A stretch of 64,000 bases of DNA, from assembly GCF_007725405.1 (NCBI RefSeq), contig NZ_CP042163.1, positions 1,054,001 to 1,118,000 of the forward strand, given 5' to 3'. The DNA comes from Shouchella miscanthi. Lineage in GTDB: Bacteria > Bacillota > Bacilli > Bacillales > Bacillaceae_D. Below, piece by piece: positions 40,435 to 49,359 of the stretch. The notes below the pieces were generated by a model, which was not told where the DNA came from, searched no databases, and saw only the letters and a program-made list of their open reading frames with translations. A program made the position numbers and the translations under genes. The stretch's first letter is position 1. Every line of letters starts with the position of its first letter.

Positions 40435-41555
40435 AGAGCGTTCCCTCCTTTATCAATTATAGGCAAGAATAGCGTGATCGTAACACCATTTCCTATGGTA
40501 TGTTGATTCCATTCGCTTCTCCCATTAACGAACGCCATTCGTTCTTGAATAGATTGAATACCTGTGCCATCAAGATCTCGTTCTTGCGACATTCCAACGC
40601 CGTCGTCTTTTATTTCACACGTCAGGGTAGCATCTTTTAGTGAAAAATGGACATGAACGCGATCGGCTCGACTATGCTTGTAACAATTTAACAGAGCTTC
40701 TCGAATGCTAAGCGCTAGCATGGATTCCGTTACTTCTGATAACTGGGGAATGGAGTGCTGACCAGTAATGAAGTAGTTGATATAGGTTCCTTTGAAAAGG
40801 GATTTACCGTGCTGTAGTTCATCTTGAATGCGTATGTGCTTTAATTCTGAGACTACCTCCCGTACTTGTTTAGAAGCACCCTTTATTTCCTCAAGCACAG
40901 CTTTCATTTCAAGTTTTGCTCGTTTCGAGTCTTGATCCATTAGTCTTATGGCTAGCTCACTTTTAAATTTAATCACAGCCATGGTATGACCAAGCGTGTC
41001 ATGGAGATCCCTTGCTATTCGGTTTCGTTCTTCTTCTTTTATTAGAGACTCGATTTCTTTATTTACAACAGCTAGATCCCTCTCCAAACTTTGTGTACGC
41101 TTAATCATTCGAATAACGTATGGTAATGCAAGCTGAAGAAAGAGAAAGGGGAAGAACATGGTTGTAAGAAAAGCAAAAGGATCCCCATAGGAAATGCTAG
41201 ATACAGTTACATAACTCAATACCAATCCGATTTGGGTAAGCAAAACATAGGGTGTAATCTTTACATTCCCGCTGGCATCTGAAAAAACAAATAAGTAAAT
41301 AAGCAAATTGGGGGTTGTTTGAATAGCTAAAAAGGTGAACAGCAAAATGCCTAGCAAACTACTTAGAACATGTAGCCACTTCTTGAAGTTCAATGTGATA
41401 ACGTATAAGAAGAGGATGAGGATAAAGGCAAGTAGTCGAATGAAATAAGAAAGTTCAGACTCAGCTTGAAGCAAGATAAACAATAAAAAAGCAAAGACAC
41501 TTAAGTCCAAAAAAAATAGTTTAAGCTGATTACGTGGATAAAAAAACAAAAGCAA
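40431..41555 (-). CDS. Sensor histidine kinase (DesK/YvfT-like)
   Basis: 374 residues. Five to six N-terminal membrane helices with no large external domain, a short coiled coil (KRTQSLERDLAVVNKEIESL), HisKA_3 with NRIARDLHDTLGHTM (phospho-His) and an ATPase domain with LLNCYKHSRADRV, KDDGVGM and GTGIQSIQERM. This is the DesK layout, in which the membrane part senses bilayer thickness or an agent within it. TTG 41555 follows GAGAGGATGG. It overlaps the response regulator by 4 bases. Confidence 0.9.
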   Translation of the reverse strand: MLLFFYPRNQLKLFFLDLSVFAFLLFILLQAESELSYFIRLLAFILILFLYVITLNFKKWLHVLSSLLGILLFTFLAIQTTPNLLIYLFVFSDASGNVKITPYVLLTQIGLVLSYVTVSSISYGDPFAFLTTMFFPFLFLQLALPYVIRMIKRTQSLERDLAVVNKEIESLIKEEERNRIARDLHDTLGHTMAVIKFKSELAIRLMDQDSKRAKLEMKAVLEEIKGASKQVREVVSELKHIRIQDELQHGKSLFKGTYINYFITGQHSIPQLSEVTESMLALSIREALLNCYKHSRADRVHVHFSLKDATLTCEIKDDGVGMSQERDLDGTGIQSIQERMAFVNGRSEWNQHTIGNGVTITLFLPIIDKGGNAL

Positions 41556-41709
41556 GCCATCCTCTCTCGGTCATGATTAACTCCTTTTAGTATAGCTTGA
41601 ATATAAGTGTAGAATGTAGCTTTTACCGATACTAGACATGGCTGTCATCAAAAATAAATGACAACTGTCATTTTGGTTGTTGAAATGAATGAATGTTATG
41701 AGAAAATAA

Positions 41710-41747
41710 AAACAAAAACCTTGTTGAACAAATAGGTCAACAAGGTT
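41710..41747 (-). terminator. Rho-independent terminator
   Basis: Minus-strand AACCTTGTTGA / TCAACAAGGTT (11 bp) followed by TTTTGTTTTT; ends the alpha/beta hydrolase gene. Confidence 0.88.
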
Positions 41748-42712
41748 TACGAAAAGTATATGGGGTCAGAGATAAACGGTTCATGCTTGATGAAATGGCG
41801 ATCTAAAAAGTTTAATACACGTTCCTCGTATTCATTTTCAAAATGAAAATAACTACGGATATGTCCGCCTTTTTCCGGTAGCCAAAGTTCGCTTCCTGAA
41901 GCACTCCGATGAATGGCTTCGGATTCCGAATACGGAATGGCTCCATCTTGCATTGAGTGAATAAGAAATAACCCTTTATCTTCTGGATACGACTGAGCGG
42001 CGTACAAAGGAGTTACGTCAGTTGGATTAAACCCAGGGACCATCACACCAATGGCACGGGTCGTTCCTGTTGCAAATGATTTTGGTAGGCCAGTCCAGTA
42101 TTGAAAACTTTCAGCAGCATACTCACTTAAGTTGGCAAAGGGAGAGTCCGCAATTACCGCCTTCACTTGTTCAGACTCTGCTCCTGCCATAATCGAAGTG
42201 ACAGCGCCCATAGACCAACCCATTAAGGCAATATCCTCGATTTCGTATGTTTCACTTACATAGTCAATGGCGCTTAATAAATCTGTCTTTTCATTACCGC
42301 CAAATGTTGTAGGTGCTTGCTCAGACATACCTGAATTTCGAAAATCGAACATAAACACGTGGTAGCCTTCTTTATTTAAACGACTGGCTAATTGCAGGGG
42401 ACTAAACGGCATTTCAGTACGATTGTATCCATAACCGTGAGCAAAAATAACAGCTTTATCCGTATTAAAAAGGGAATTATGCTCAGATGGAATCCACCAA
42501 CCACTTAATGAAATGTGGTCAAATTTATTCGAGAATTGAACTTCCTCATAGGCAAGGTCGTAATGACTAGGATTGCTTTCAAGGAGTCGAATTGCTGGAT
42601 TCGTTGCTTTATAGCCAACGAACATAAGTGCCCCAGCCAATAGGACGAGTAAAGCCGCAAAGGTGGTGACAGCGTTCATTAGCCAACTTTTGAAATTGAG
42701 GCGTTTCTTCAT
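41747..42712 (-). CDS. Membrane-anchored alpha/beta hydrolase
   Basis: 321 residues. One N-terminal membrane helix (AVTTFAALLVLLAGALMFVG, about 13-33) with a basic start points to an anchored protein with its catalytic domain outside. Alpha/beta hydrolase motifs: oxyanion FAHGYGYNRTE, nucleophile MGWSMGAVTS, acid in MQDGAIPYSES, and the His in EKGGHIRSY. Related Bacillus proteins (YqkD-like) are uncharacterised hydrolases. ATG 42712 is chosen over GTG 42721 because of spacing from AGGGAG. Confidence 0.85.
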   Translation of the reverse strand: MKKRLNFKSWLMNAVTTFAALLVLLAGALMFVGYKATNPAIRLLESNPSHYDLAYEEVQFSNKFDHISLSGWWIPSEHNSLFNTDKAVIFAHGYGYNRTEMPFSPLQLASRLNKEGYHVFMFDFRNSGMSEQAPTTFGGNEKTDLLSAIDYVSETYEIEDIALMGWSMGAVTSIMAGAESEQVKAVIADSPFANLSEYAAESFQYWTGLPKSFATGTTRAIGVMVPGFNPTDVTPLYAAQSYPEDKGLFLIHSMQDGAIPYSESEAIHRSASGSELWLPEKGGHIRSYFHFENEYEERVLNFLDRHFIKHEPFISDPIYFS

Positions 42713-42781
42713 CCTTTCCACTCCCTAGGTGTAGTTCGTTCTTTAGATGGTTTAGAGATAACCAGTTTACTAGTTTGGATT

Positions 42782-42818
42782 GTAGCATTATTATACGTGC
42801 TACGAAAGTTGATTACAA
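42782..42818 (-). promoter_or_regulatory. Promoter and operator-like repeat of the hydrolase
   Basis: Minus strand: -35 TTGTAA (plus coordinates 42813-42818), 17-base spacer, -10 TATAAT (42790-42795). The inverted repeat GTAGCA-N10-TGCTAC (42782-42803) covers the -10, as a repressor site would. Confidence 0.6.
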
Positions 42819-42916
42819 ATGCTATCAAACAAATCAATTGTGAGAGAACCTGCTTTCTAGCGATAAGAGCGTGAAATTACAATTTAGTAACAAGAAGAAA
42901 TGGAGTGAACGATCCG

Positions 42917-43531
42917 ATGAATCTTCAAGAAAGTACGAAAAGACAAGTAAATGATAACGAAAAACCTAAGCACAACATACAGGAAAAGCCGGCTCAGCAG
43001 AACCGATCCAATCGAACAACTCAACAGGGGTTGAAATTAGAAAGACTTCGTCAAGATCACGAAACAACATTGTATCAGTTTGAACAAACCAATCGCACTT
43101 ATTTTGAAACGATGGTACCGAGTAGGGGAGAAACCTTTTATCAGAAAGAAGCCTTTCGTAAAAGCTTAGAGGAACTGATAAAGGAAGAGGAAAGTGGGCA
43201 GGGCCTTTTCTATCTAATTTTCAATAAGGAAGGAGCACTTATTGGCCGTCTTAATCTAACGATAAATGGTGAAACGGCAGATGTAGGGTATCGAATAGGA
43301 GAAGCTTTCTCAGGTCGAGGTTATGCGAAAAAAGCCCTTGCGCTAGGAATGGAAGAAGCGCAGAGCCATCCTTATTTACAAAAAGTGACAGCAAAGACGA
43401 CTTCAGCTCATGTAGCGTCTCAAAAAGTGCTAGTGAAAAACGGGTTTCATGAAATAGGACGTGACAACGAATCATTTATGTGGAAAGGAAAGGCACAACA
43501 GTTTGTTTACTATGAGCGATCAGTCATCTAG
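42917..43531 (+). CDS. GNAT acetyltransferase with disordered N-terminus
   Basis: 204 residues. The first 45 or so are Gln/Asn/Lys-rich and probably disordered (KHNIQEKPAQQNRSNRTTQQ). Then comes a RimJ/RimL-type GNAT: LERLRQDHETTLYQFEQTNR, GRLNLTINGETADVGYRIGE, acetyl-CoA loop AFSGRGYAKKAL and VASQKVLVKNGFHEIG. Likely acetylates a ribosomal or other protein N-terminus, or an antibiotic-like amine; not determinable. ATG 42917 with TGGAG 11 bases upstream; GTG 42905 is an alternative. Confidence 0.8.
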   Translation: MNLQESTKRQVNDNEKPKHNIQEKPAQQNRSNRTTQQGLKLERLRQDHETTLYQFEQTNRTYFETMVPSRGETFYQKEAFRKSLEELIKEEESGQGLFYLIFNKEGALIGRLNLTINGETADVGYRIGEAFSGRGYAKKALALGMEEAQSHPYLQKVTAKTTSAHVASQKVLVKNGFHEIGRDNESFMWKGKAQQFVYYERSVI

Positions 43532-43564
43532 CTCAAGTCGTCTCAAAAAAAATGGATGGGCTCG

Positions 43565-43951
43565 TTACGTTGAACGAACCCATTCGTCAATGATGGTAGG
43601 AAGGTCACTTAGCTCACTATTACTATGAGTGACACCGTTAAGATAGTAGAACGTTGAAGGGTCAATCGTTGTTCTAGGGGGTGAATGAATGATAATCGGC
43701 TTATTCGTTGCAAGAGCAAGCCCTAATTCCACATGGCTTCCTTTTCCGGCAGGTAACAGTAGGATAAAAAAACGAGCACGTTCAACAGCTTGCTTTTCAA
43801 GCTCGCCGATCGTTTTTAACTCCTGAGCTTCTGAGGCACGCTGATGCTGAGTCCAATCGTATGTTTGTGTATAGCCAAGTTTCTGTAATGAAGTAGCTAG
43901 CGTGCGGACAGCTTCCACGTTTCGAAACGATGATGCAATGTAAAATGTCAT
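43565..43951 (-). CDS. Nucleoside 2-deoxyribosyltransferase-fold protein
   Basis: 128 residues. Rossmann-like fold of the NDT/DUF4406 group: TFYIASSFRNVEAVRTLA at the N-terminus, and a later FFILLLPAGKGSHVELGLAL, where the Gly-rich loop, His and Glu line the substrate site. Such proteins cleave or transfer deoxyribose from nucleosides, or bind nucleotides without catalysis. Start ATG 43951, with AGGGTG upstream. Single gene; no clear terminator before or after. Confidence 0.75.
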   Translation of the reverse strand: MTFYIASSFRNVEAVRTLATSLQKLGYTQTYDWTQHQRASEAQELKTIGELEKQAVERARFFILLLPAGKGSHVELGLALATNKPIIIHSPPRTTIDPSTFYYLNGVTHSNSELSDLPTIIDEWVRST

Positions 43952-44036
43952 CAAAACACCCTTTTTAAACTAATTTTAGCTGTCGTCGTAAAGGACGTCA
44001 ATGTGGAAAGGTTTAATTCATCAGATCATTACAAAC

Positions 44037-45188
44037 TCATGAAGACTGCCAATAAATAGAACGAGGCACATACGTATAGCCTTCCATTAACCTCCGAGAC
44101 GTTCGTGCAACTGCAGCTTGCTTAATGATTGGCTCTTCATATTCTTGTTCTTCCACTTTTGCTGAAAAGCCCATCGTGCCAGAAGGATGACCAATCGTTA
44201 TATTGGAGGATGATGTAGTATGATTCACATCTGCTACGACAGTCCCTTTCAACTGTGAGGCAATAGCTGTGCATAGACCACCGGTAACAGGAAAAGCATG
44301 ATGCATTTTTTGCATAGACATGGCACGGCTAACAAATGAAATCCCTTCTTTTCGAACCATTTGATTGGTTGTGGTTTGATACGCACATGGTTCATGAACT
44401 AAGATCAGCTTGGGGCTTGCCGGTGTAACCGCTGTTGCTTGATCTCTCTTTTGGACAAATCCGAGCAATCTGGCACCCTCGCTTCGAATTTCTTCAAGCT
44501 GGTGAAGTTGCTCGACGGTTAATTGTGACGGTAGTTCAGTTCCCTTTAAACCAATGGATTGTGCATGTAAAAAAACAACAGCGGTCGTCACATCGAGTAT
44601 ACTTACTTCGACATCTCCATATGAAATAGAGAGCGTGTCTTTCCGATTGCCAGTTGGAAACAGCGAGCCTGTTACAGCTCCTGCTGCGTGCTCAAACTCA
44701 AGCAAAATCTGGGCTCCAGTACCAGGAACACCGTCAATGGAGAAATCCCCTGTAAAAACGGATCGTCCATTAAAGACAGGAACATGGGCTATGATAACTT
44801 TATTTGTATTCGTGTTATAGATGCGAACCTTCGTAATCGGTTCGACTGGAGGAACTAGCCCTTCATCGATGGCATAAGGACCAACCCCGCTCAAAATGTT
44901 TCCACAATTTGTCCCGTAATCAATTGTCTTTGTGCCAATCCCCACCTGTCCAAATGTATAAGCAATATCAGCATCCGCTCTTGTCGAGACGGATACCATT
45001 GCGAATTTGCTTGTTAAAGCATCTGCCCCACCTAATCCATCTATTTGACGTTCATCATTTCCATAGATAGAAAGAATGACTTGATCACGCACAACGGGAT
45101 TGCTAGGTAGTTCATGTTCTAATATATAGACACCTTTACTTGTGCCTCCTCGTATGATGGCTGCACGGATACGTTCAAACTCTCTCAC
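44037..45188 (-). CDS. prpF: PrpF-family isomerase (aconitate isomerase / oxalomesaconate tautomerase type)
   Basis: 383 residues, two diaminopimelate-epimerase-like halves. PrpF features: RAAIIRGGTSKGVYI (catalytic Lys at the end of the first helix), GGADALTSKFAMVS, DYGTNCGNILSGVGP and FPTGNRKDTL. PrpF interconverts trans- and cis-aconitate or methylaconitate. It is the last gene of an operon with a tripartite tricarboxylate transporter, so here it most likely turns an imported trans-aconitate, or the product of tricarballylate oxidation, into a TCA-cycle acid. GTG 45188 is preferred, its ribosome site (AAGGAG) overlapping the tctB stop. Confidence 0.88.
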   Translation of the reverse strand: MREFERIRAAIIRGGTSKGVYILEHELPSNPVVRDQVILSIYGNDERQIDGLGGADALTSKFAMVSVSTRADADIAYTFGQVGIGTKTIDYGTNCGNILSGVGPYAIDEGLVPPVEPITKVRIYNTNTNKVIIAHVPVFNGRSVFTGDFSIDGVPGTGAQILLEFEHAAGAVTGSLFPTGNRKDTLSISYGDVEVSILDVTTAVVFLHAQSIGLKGTELPSQLTVEQLHQLEEIRSEGARLLGFVQKRDQATAVTPASPKLILVHEPCAYQTTTNQMVRKEGISFVSRAMSMQKMHHAFPVTGGLCTAIASQLKGTVVADVNHTTSSSNITIGHPSGTMGFSAKVEEQEYEEPIIKQAAVARTSRRLMEGYTYVPRSIYWQSS

Positions 45189-45200
45189 ATCTATCACTCC

Positions 45201-45635
45201 TTAAAAACCTAGAATATTTGTTGGCCAATAAACGCCGAGCAAGCTGCTGGCAGTGGAAATGGCGACAAGCACACATACTACAGAGATGATCGTTTTCCAC
45301 CAAACCATCGTTGTTTCGATGAGCAAAAAGCTAAGAATAAACAAACTGGTTGCGATAAACATACCAAAGACGTAAATAACGCCAATATAACCAACAATCC
45401 AGCCGATGTATCGTAACGGTTTAATAAAAGAAATCCGTTCATGCTCGGTGCGATTTTTATTGTAGTGAATGAGTAAAACGATAAGATAAATGATGGACAA
45501 AATGGTTCCAGCCACCGACACATAAAGTGGAAAGAATTGTGCTAGTCGAGAAAATCCTAAAGCGAGAATAGCGGCACTACCAAAAACGATGCAGAGAAAT
45601 AGCGTAAAGATAATGTTCAAGATGTCTTTATTCAT
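45201..45635 (-). CDS. tctB: TctB: tripartite tricarboxylate transporter, small membrane subunit
   Basis: 144 residues with four membrane helices in the TctB pattern (about 8-28, 38-55, 75-95, 110-130, with a loop of basic and acidic residues between the second and third). It is required for transport by the TTT family although its exact job is unknown. ATG 45635 overlaps the tctA stop, and the gene is followed directly by prpF. Confidence 0.85.
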   Translation of the reverse strand: MNKDILNIIFTLFLCIVFGSAAILALGFSRLAQFFPLYVSVAGTILSIIYLIVLLIHYNKNRTEHERISFIKPLRYIGWIVGYIGVIYVFGMFIATSLFILSFLLIETTMVWWKTIISVVCVLVAISTASSLLGVYWPTNILGF

Positions 45636-47125
45636 AGCGACATATTTCCCCCTTTTGACTCAACCGATTTACTAAACCGTTTCATTAACATTCCTCCGGT
45701 TAAGAGGAAAGCAATAACAATGCCAATGCCTATAACAATAGGGTTTGTAAGCCATTCCCAACCATAGCGCTCAATGGAAATCCAGTAGTATCTTTCAGCT
45801 GAAATCGCAAGTACGAACCCAATTAGTAATGGGGGCCTTGGCCAGTCTAAAATGGTCATCATATAGCCTAGAAGGCCAATAGCGATAAAGACGATAATAT
45901 CGCCCCATGAGAAATTAGACTGATAAGCACCTAGAATAAGCAAGACAAGTAAAAACGGCACAATCTTTTCACTCGGAATAAAACTAATTTTGGATATAGG
46001 TCGTATTAAAGCCATGCAAAGTAACGCCCCGAAAATATTTGCGAATACAAGTGTCCATACAATGGATAAAGTGACAGGCAAGTCGGCACCAAGCATTCTT
46101 GGACCAGCTTCTAGCCCCATAAGAGTTAAGCCACCTAAAAGGATGGCGGTTGTCCCTGATCCAGGTATTCCAAATAATAGGGTAGGTACTAAGGAGCCTC
46201 CTTCTTTCGCATTGTTCGCACTTTCTGGCGCAATCACTCCTCTTATATCCCCTTGACCAAATGTATTGTTTTTAACGGTTTTTTGAGCAGCACCATAAGC
46301 AATCCAGTCGACAACACTACCTCCAAGACCAGGAACAAATCCAATTAATGTGCCAATAACGGCACTACGAAAAACTAAGAACTTATTTCGAAGAGAGTCC
46401 ATAACGCCTTTCATAATCCCGCCTTTGATGGGTCGATTGCTCGTAATGCTTCCTTTACTTGAAAGCATTGTGATCATAATTGGAAAAGCGAAAATAGCAA
46501 GAGCAACCACAGGTAATGAGACACCGTTTGATAAATACAAAGAACCAAATGTATAGCGGTATTCGGCAACGGCAGGTGCGCTTCCAATGGAGCCTATCAA
46601 AAGGCCGAGTAAGCCAGAGATAATGCCTTTAATTGGTGACTTTCCGGCGAGTAATCCAGCCATACTTAGGCCAAGCATCGTTAACATAAATAATTCTGGA
46701 GAGCTAAAAGCCGATATTAATGGGCGGGCAAAAGGGATCATTAAATATAAAGAGATGCCACCTACAACTCCACCTACCATTGAGCAAAAGAAGGATGCTC
46801 CCATAGCTCTAGAAGCCTGCCCTTGTTTCGCTAAAGGGTAGCCATCCATAATCGTTGCCTGAGAACCTGACGTACCAGGGATACCAAGTAAGATAGAAGG
46901 AAATGTATCACCAGTGTGAACAACGGCGACCATACCGATTAACAAGGCCATACCAACAAAAGGATCTAATCCGAATACGAAGGGAAGGAGCAAAGACATT
47001 CCTACGGTTCCGCTTAATCCTGGGAGTAATCCGACAAAGATACCAATAAAAATGCCTAAGAACATAAAACCAATTCGTGATGGGTGCAAAACAATTAGTA
47101 ACGCTTCCCAAGCAGCCTCTAGCAT
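45632..47125 (-). CDS. tctA: TctA: tripartite tricarboxylate transporter, large membrane subunit
   Basis: 497 residues, about 12 membrane helices. TctA signatures are clear: GIFVGLLPGLSGTVGMSLLL, HTGDTFPSILLGIPGTSGSQ, TIMDGYPLAKQGQASRA and the second repeat with GFVPGLGGSVVDWIAYG and PTLLFGIPGSGTTAIL. It forms the sodium- or proton-driven channel for citrate-like acids. ATG 47125 has AAAGGAG eight bases upstream; a GTG at 47134 abuts the site and is less likely. Confidence 0.93.
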   Translation of the reverse strand: MLEAAWEALLIVLHPSRIGFMFLGIFIGIFVGLLPGLSGTVGMSLLLPFVFGLDPFVGMALLIGMVAVVHTGDTFPSILLGIPGTSGSQATIMDGYPLAKQGQASRAMGASFFCSMVGGVVGGISLYLMIPFARPLISAFSSPELFMLTMLGLSMAGLLAGKSPIKGIISGLLGLLIGSIGSAPAVAEYRYTFGSLYLSNGVSLPVVALAIFAFPIMITMLSSKGSITSNRPIKGGIMKGVMDSLRNKFLVFRSAVIGTLIGFVPGLGGSVVDWIAYGAAQKTVKNNTFGQGDIRGVIAPESANNAKEGGSLVPTLLFGIPGSGTTAILLGGLTLMGLEAGPRMLGADLPVTLSIVWTLVFANIFGALLCMALIRPISKISFIPSEKIVPFLLVLLILGAYQSNFSWGDIIVFIAIGLLGYMMTILDWPRPPLLIGFVLAISAERYYWISIERYGWEWLTNPIVIGIGIVIAFLLTGGMLMKRFSKSVESKGGNMSL

Positions 47126-47139
47126 GAACAGCACTCCTT

Positions 47140-48255
47140 TTATAGACGATTAACATCGACGTCATAATTTTCTAACAAAAATTGTCGTACCCAATTAACT
47201 GTACTCTCGTTGACGTCTAGCATCGCGTTAATGCGATCTTGTAAATCGTCTCCAATAAACGGTTGATAGTTCTCTAATATTTCTTCTGATTGCGCTTGAA
47301 ACTGTTCATCTTCTATTAATGAAATCATGGAGGAGTGAAGCTCTTTTTTATGAGCTTCTGGTGCATCATCATGAACCCAAACCGCCTTTTGTAAAGTAAA
47401 TCCGGCACCGACAAATTGTTTATATGCTTCCCATGCTTCACCAGTAGGAACTTCATCATGTAATTCAATATACAGCTCTTCAATGGTAGGTAAATCAGGG
47501 AACTGAGGATCGCGGATAAGATCGCCATTTTCATCAATTTGACCAAGACTATAAAGGGGAACCGCTCTACCCTCTTCAACAAGCGGCACAACATTTCGGT
47601 TGTAGGCAGTTGTTGTCTGATAATCAATATTGCTTTCTCCTTGTTCAAAAGCTACACGTGAAGGACCTTTCCCTTCATAGCCAAGCACGGCTTTTACATC
47701 TAAATTTAGGACCTCGAAAGAAAGAAGGGTGATAAGATCTAAACCAGTTGGAGACATTCCTGCATAAAAAAGTTCTCCTGATGTCTCAACAAGTTCATGC
47801 ACACCTTGAGAGGCTTTTTCTGGATTGGTGTAAACAACGCCACCTGATGGAGAGCCAATAATCGGCGTCATATTCGATAAATCGTATTGAACCGATCCTT
47901 GACCGAGAATATAAGGAATATGGGACGATCCACTCGTTGTTAAAATGTTTCTGCCATTTGGTTTACGAGTTTGTGCATATTCGTTCGTACCTGTAATGCT
48001 TCCTCCTCCAGGGATATTCTCAACTTGAACACGAGGAGAGCCACTAATATGTTCCGAGAAATAGGGGGTCATAAACCGAGCAAATACATCTGTTCCTCCT
48101 CCAGCTTGAAAGGGAACAACAAAGGAAATAACACGATCCTCGTATAAAGAGCCGGTTGTTGTTTGTTCACTTGCATCGTTTGCTTCAATGGTGTTGCACG
48201 CGGTAAAGAATATGCAGGATGAAAAAATAAAAAATGATAGGTGTTTTGTCTTCAT
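47140..48255 (-). CDS. tctC: TctC: tripartite tricarboxylate transporter, substrate-binding lipoprotein
   Basis: 371 residues from ATG 48255 behind AAGGGGG. Lipoprotein signal ending in lipobox FFTAC (Cys20). The mature part is a Bug-type binding protein: VISFVVPFQAGGGTDVFAR near the start (the usual beta-alpha entry), then VENIPGGGSITGTNEYA. It captures a carboxylate outside and delivers it to TctAB. First gene of the leftward operon, sharing a control region with the divergent LysR gene. Confidence 0.9.
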   Translation of the reverse strand: MKTKHLSFFIFSSCIFFTACNTIEANDASEQTTTGSLYEDRVISFVVPFQAGGGTDVFARFMTPYFSEHISGSPRVQVENIPGGGSITGTNEYAQTRKPNGRNILTTSGSSHIPYILGQGSVQYDLSNMTPIIGSPSGGVVYTNPEKASQGVHELVETSGELFYAGMSPTGLDLITLLSFEVLNLDVKAVLGYEGKGPSRVAFEQGESNIDYQTTTAYNRNVVPLVEEGRAVPLYSLGQIDENGDLIRDPQFPDLPTIEELYIELHDEVPTGEAWEAYKQFVGAGFTLQKAVWVHDDAPEAHKKELHSSMISLIEDEQFQAQSEEILENYQPFIGDDLQDRINAMLDVNESTVNWVRQFLLENYDVDVNRL

Positions 48256-48326
48256 AGCTGTAACCCCCTTGAATTGGTTCTTGAATCGAATTGTAAGCGA
48301 TTGCAAAACATAAGTAAAATAGTTGT

Positions 48327-48348
48327 ATTTTATAAAACACTATAAAAT
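48327..48348. promoter_or_regulatory. LysR-type operator between divergent operons
   Basis: A perfect inverted repeat ATTTTATA-N6-TATAAAAT (22 bases) in the gap between tctC and the LysR gene; it contains a T-N11-A type core. A -10 TATAAT for the rightward unit is at 48363-48368. Confidence 0.75.
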
Positions 48349-48397
48349 TTTTCTATGAACGGTATAATGAGGACAATTTAAAAGAGGAGTGAATGTG

Positions 48398-49267
48398 GTG
48401 GATCAAAAAGATTGGCATCTTATACATGAGCTTTATAAGAATAAAAATATTACAAAAACAGCTGAAAAATTATTTGTTTCACAGCCATCGATTAGCTATC
48501 GATTAAAACGCATTGAGCAAGATCTTGGGGTTTCGCTTTTCTTTAAAACAAAAAAGGGGATTGGATTTACATCAGAAGGCGATTATTTGGCACAGCAAGC
48601 ACGTGAAATGATTCAATCGTATCAACAAATGAAAGATCAACTACTGAATATGCAAAATGAAGTGAGTGGTACGTTAAGAATCGGTGCCTCTAGTAATTAT
48701 GCACAATATTTACTTCCACAAATGTTGAAAGCGTTTTCTGATCAATATGAAAATGTCCGTTTTCAAGTTCGGACAGGCTGGAGTACCCAGATCCTTGATC
48801 TGTTGCAAAATGATGTTGTTCATGTAGGTATTCTTCGTAATGATTTTTCTTGGCCTGGTATTAAGTTGCTCTTGAAAGAAGAACAGCTCGCGCTTATATC
48901 AAAAACGAAACTAAAAATAGAAAGTCTTCCGATGCAACCGTATTTAAGTTATCGAACGGATACTTCACTAACGGAGTCCATTAAATCTTGGTGGAATGAC
49001 CGCTTTGAAGACCCACCCTATACAGAGATGGATCTAGATCGGTTTGAAACGTGCAAAGAGATGGTGAAACAAGGGTTAGGATACTCTATTGCTCCAATGA
49101 TTTCTTTATCTGAAAAGGATCAACTGTACATTAAACCGTTACATTTTAAAAACAAGAAGCCTGTTATTCGCCGTACTTGGTTGCTTGCTAGTGAAGAGGC
49201 TTCAAGATTAGCGGTTGTGGAGCGCTTTATTCAATTTATACAGACGATGGAAATAGATCATAAATAA
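48398..49267 (+). CDS. LysR-family regulator of the tricarboxylate locus (TcuR-like)
   Basis: About 289 residues. DNA-binding helix-turn-helix: NITKTAEKLFVSQPSISYRL; effector domain SGTLRIGASSNYAQYLLPQM through the C-terminus. It sits between the transporter operon and the two oxidoreductase genes and is the natural regulator for both, probably responding to tricarballylate, citrate or aconitate. Start is GTG 48398 or GTG 48395, both close behind AAAGAGGAG. Confidence 0.9.
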   Translation: MDQKDWHLIHELYKNKNITKTAEKLFVSQPSISYRLKRIEQDLGVSLFFKTKKGIGFTSEGDYLAQQAREMIQSYQQMKDQLLNMQNEVSGTLRIGASSNYAQYLLPQMLKAFSDQYENVRFQVRTGWSTQILDLLQNDVVHVGILRNDFSWPGIKLLLKEEQLALISKTKLKIESLPMQPYLSYRTDTSLTESIKSWWNDRFEDPPYTEMDLDRFETCKEMVKQGLGYSIAPMISLSEKDQLYIKPLHFKNKKPVIRRTWLLASEEASRLAVVERFIQFIQTMEIDHK

Positions 49268-49359
49268 ATTTTATTGGAAATGCAAAAAAAATGATATTTT
49301 ATTTCATGACCTAACGCTAGTAAGCTAAAAGCATGAACGAAAAAGAAGGAGGTGCTGTC

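Noticed and set aside
45990-46841. Plus-strand frames opposite tctA
   Set aside because: Antisense shadows of a clear TctA coding region; no ribosome sites.
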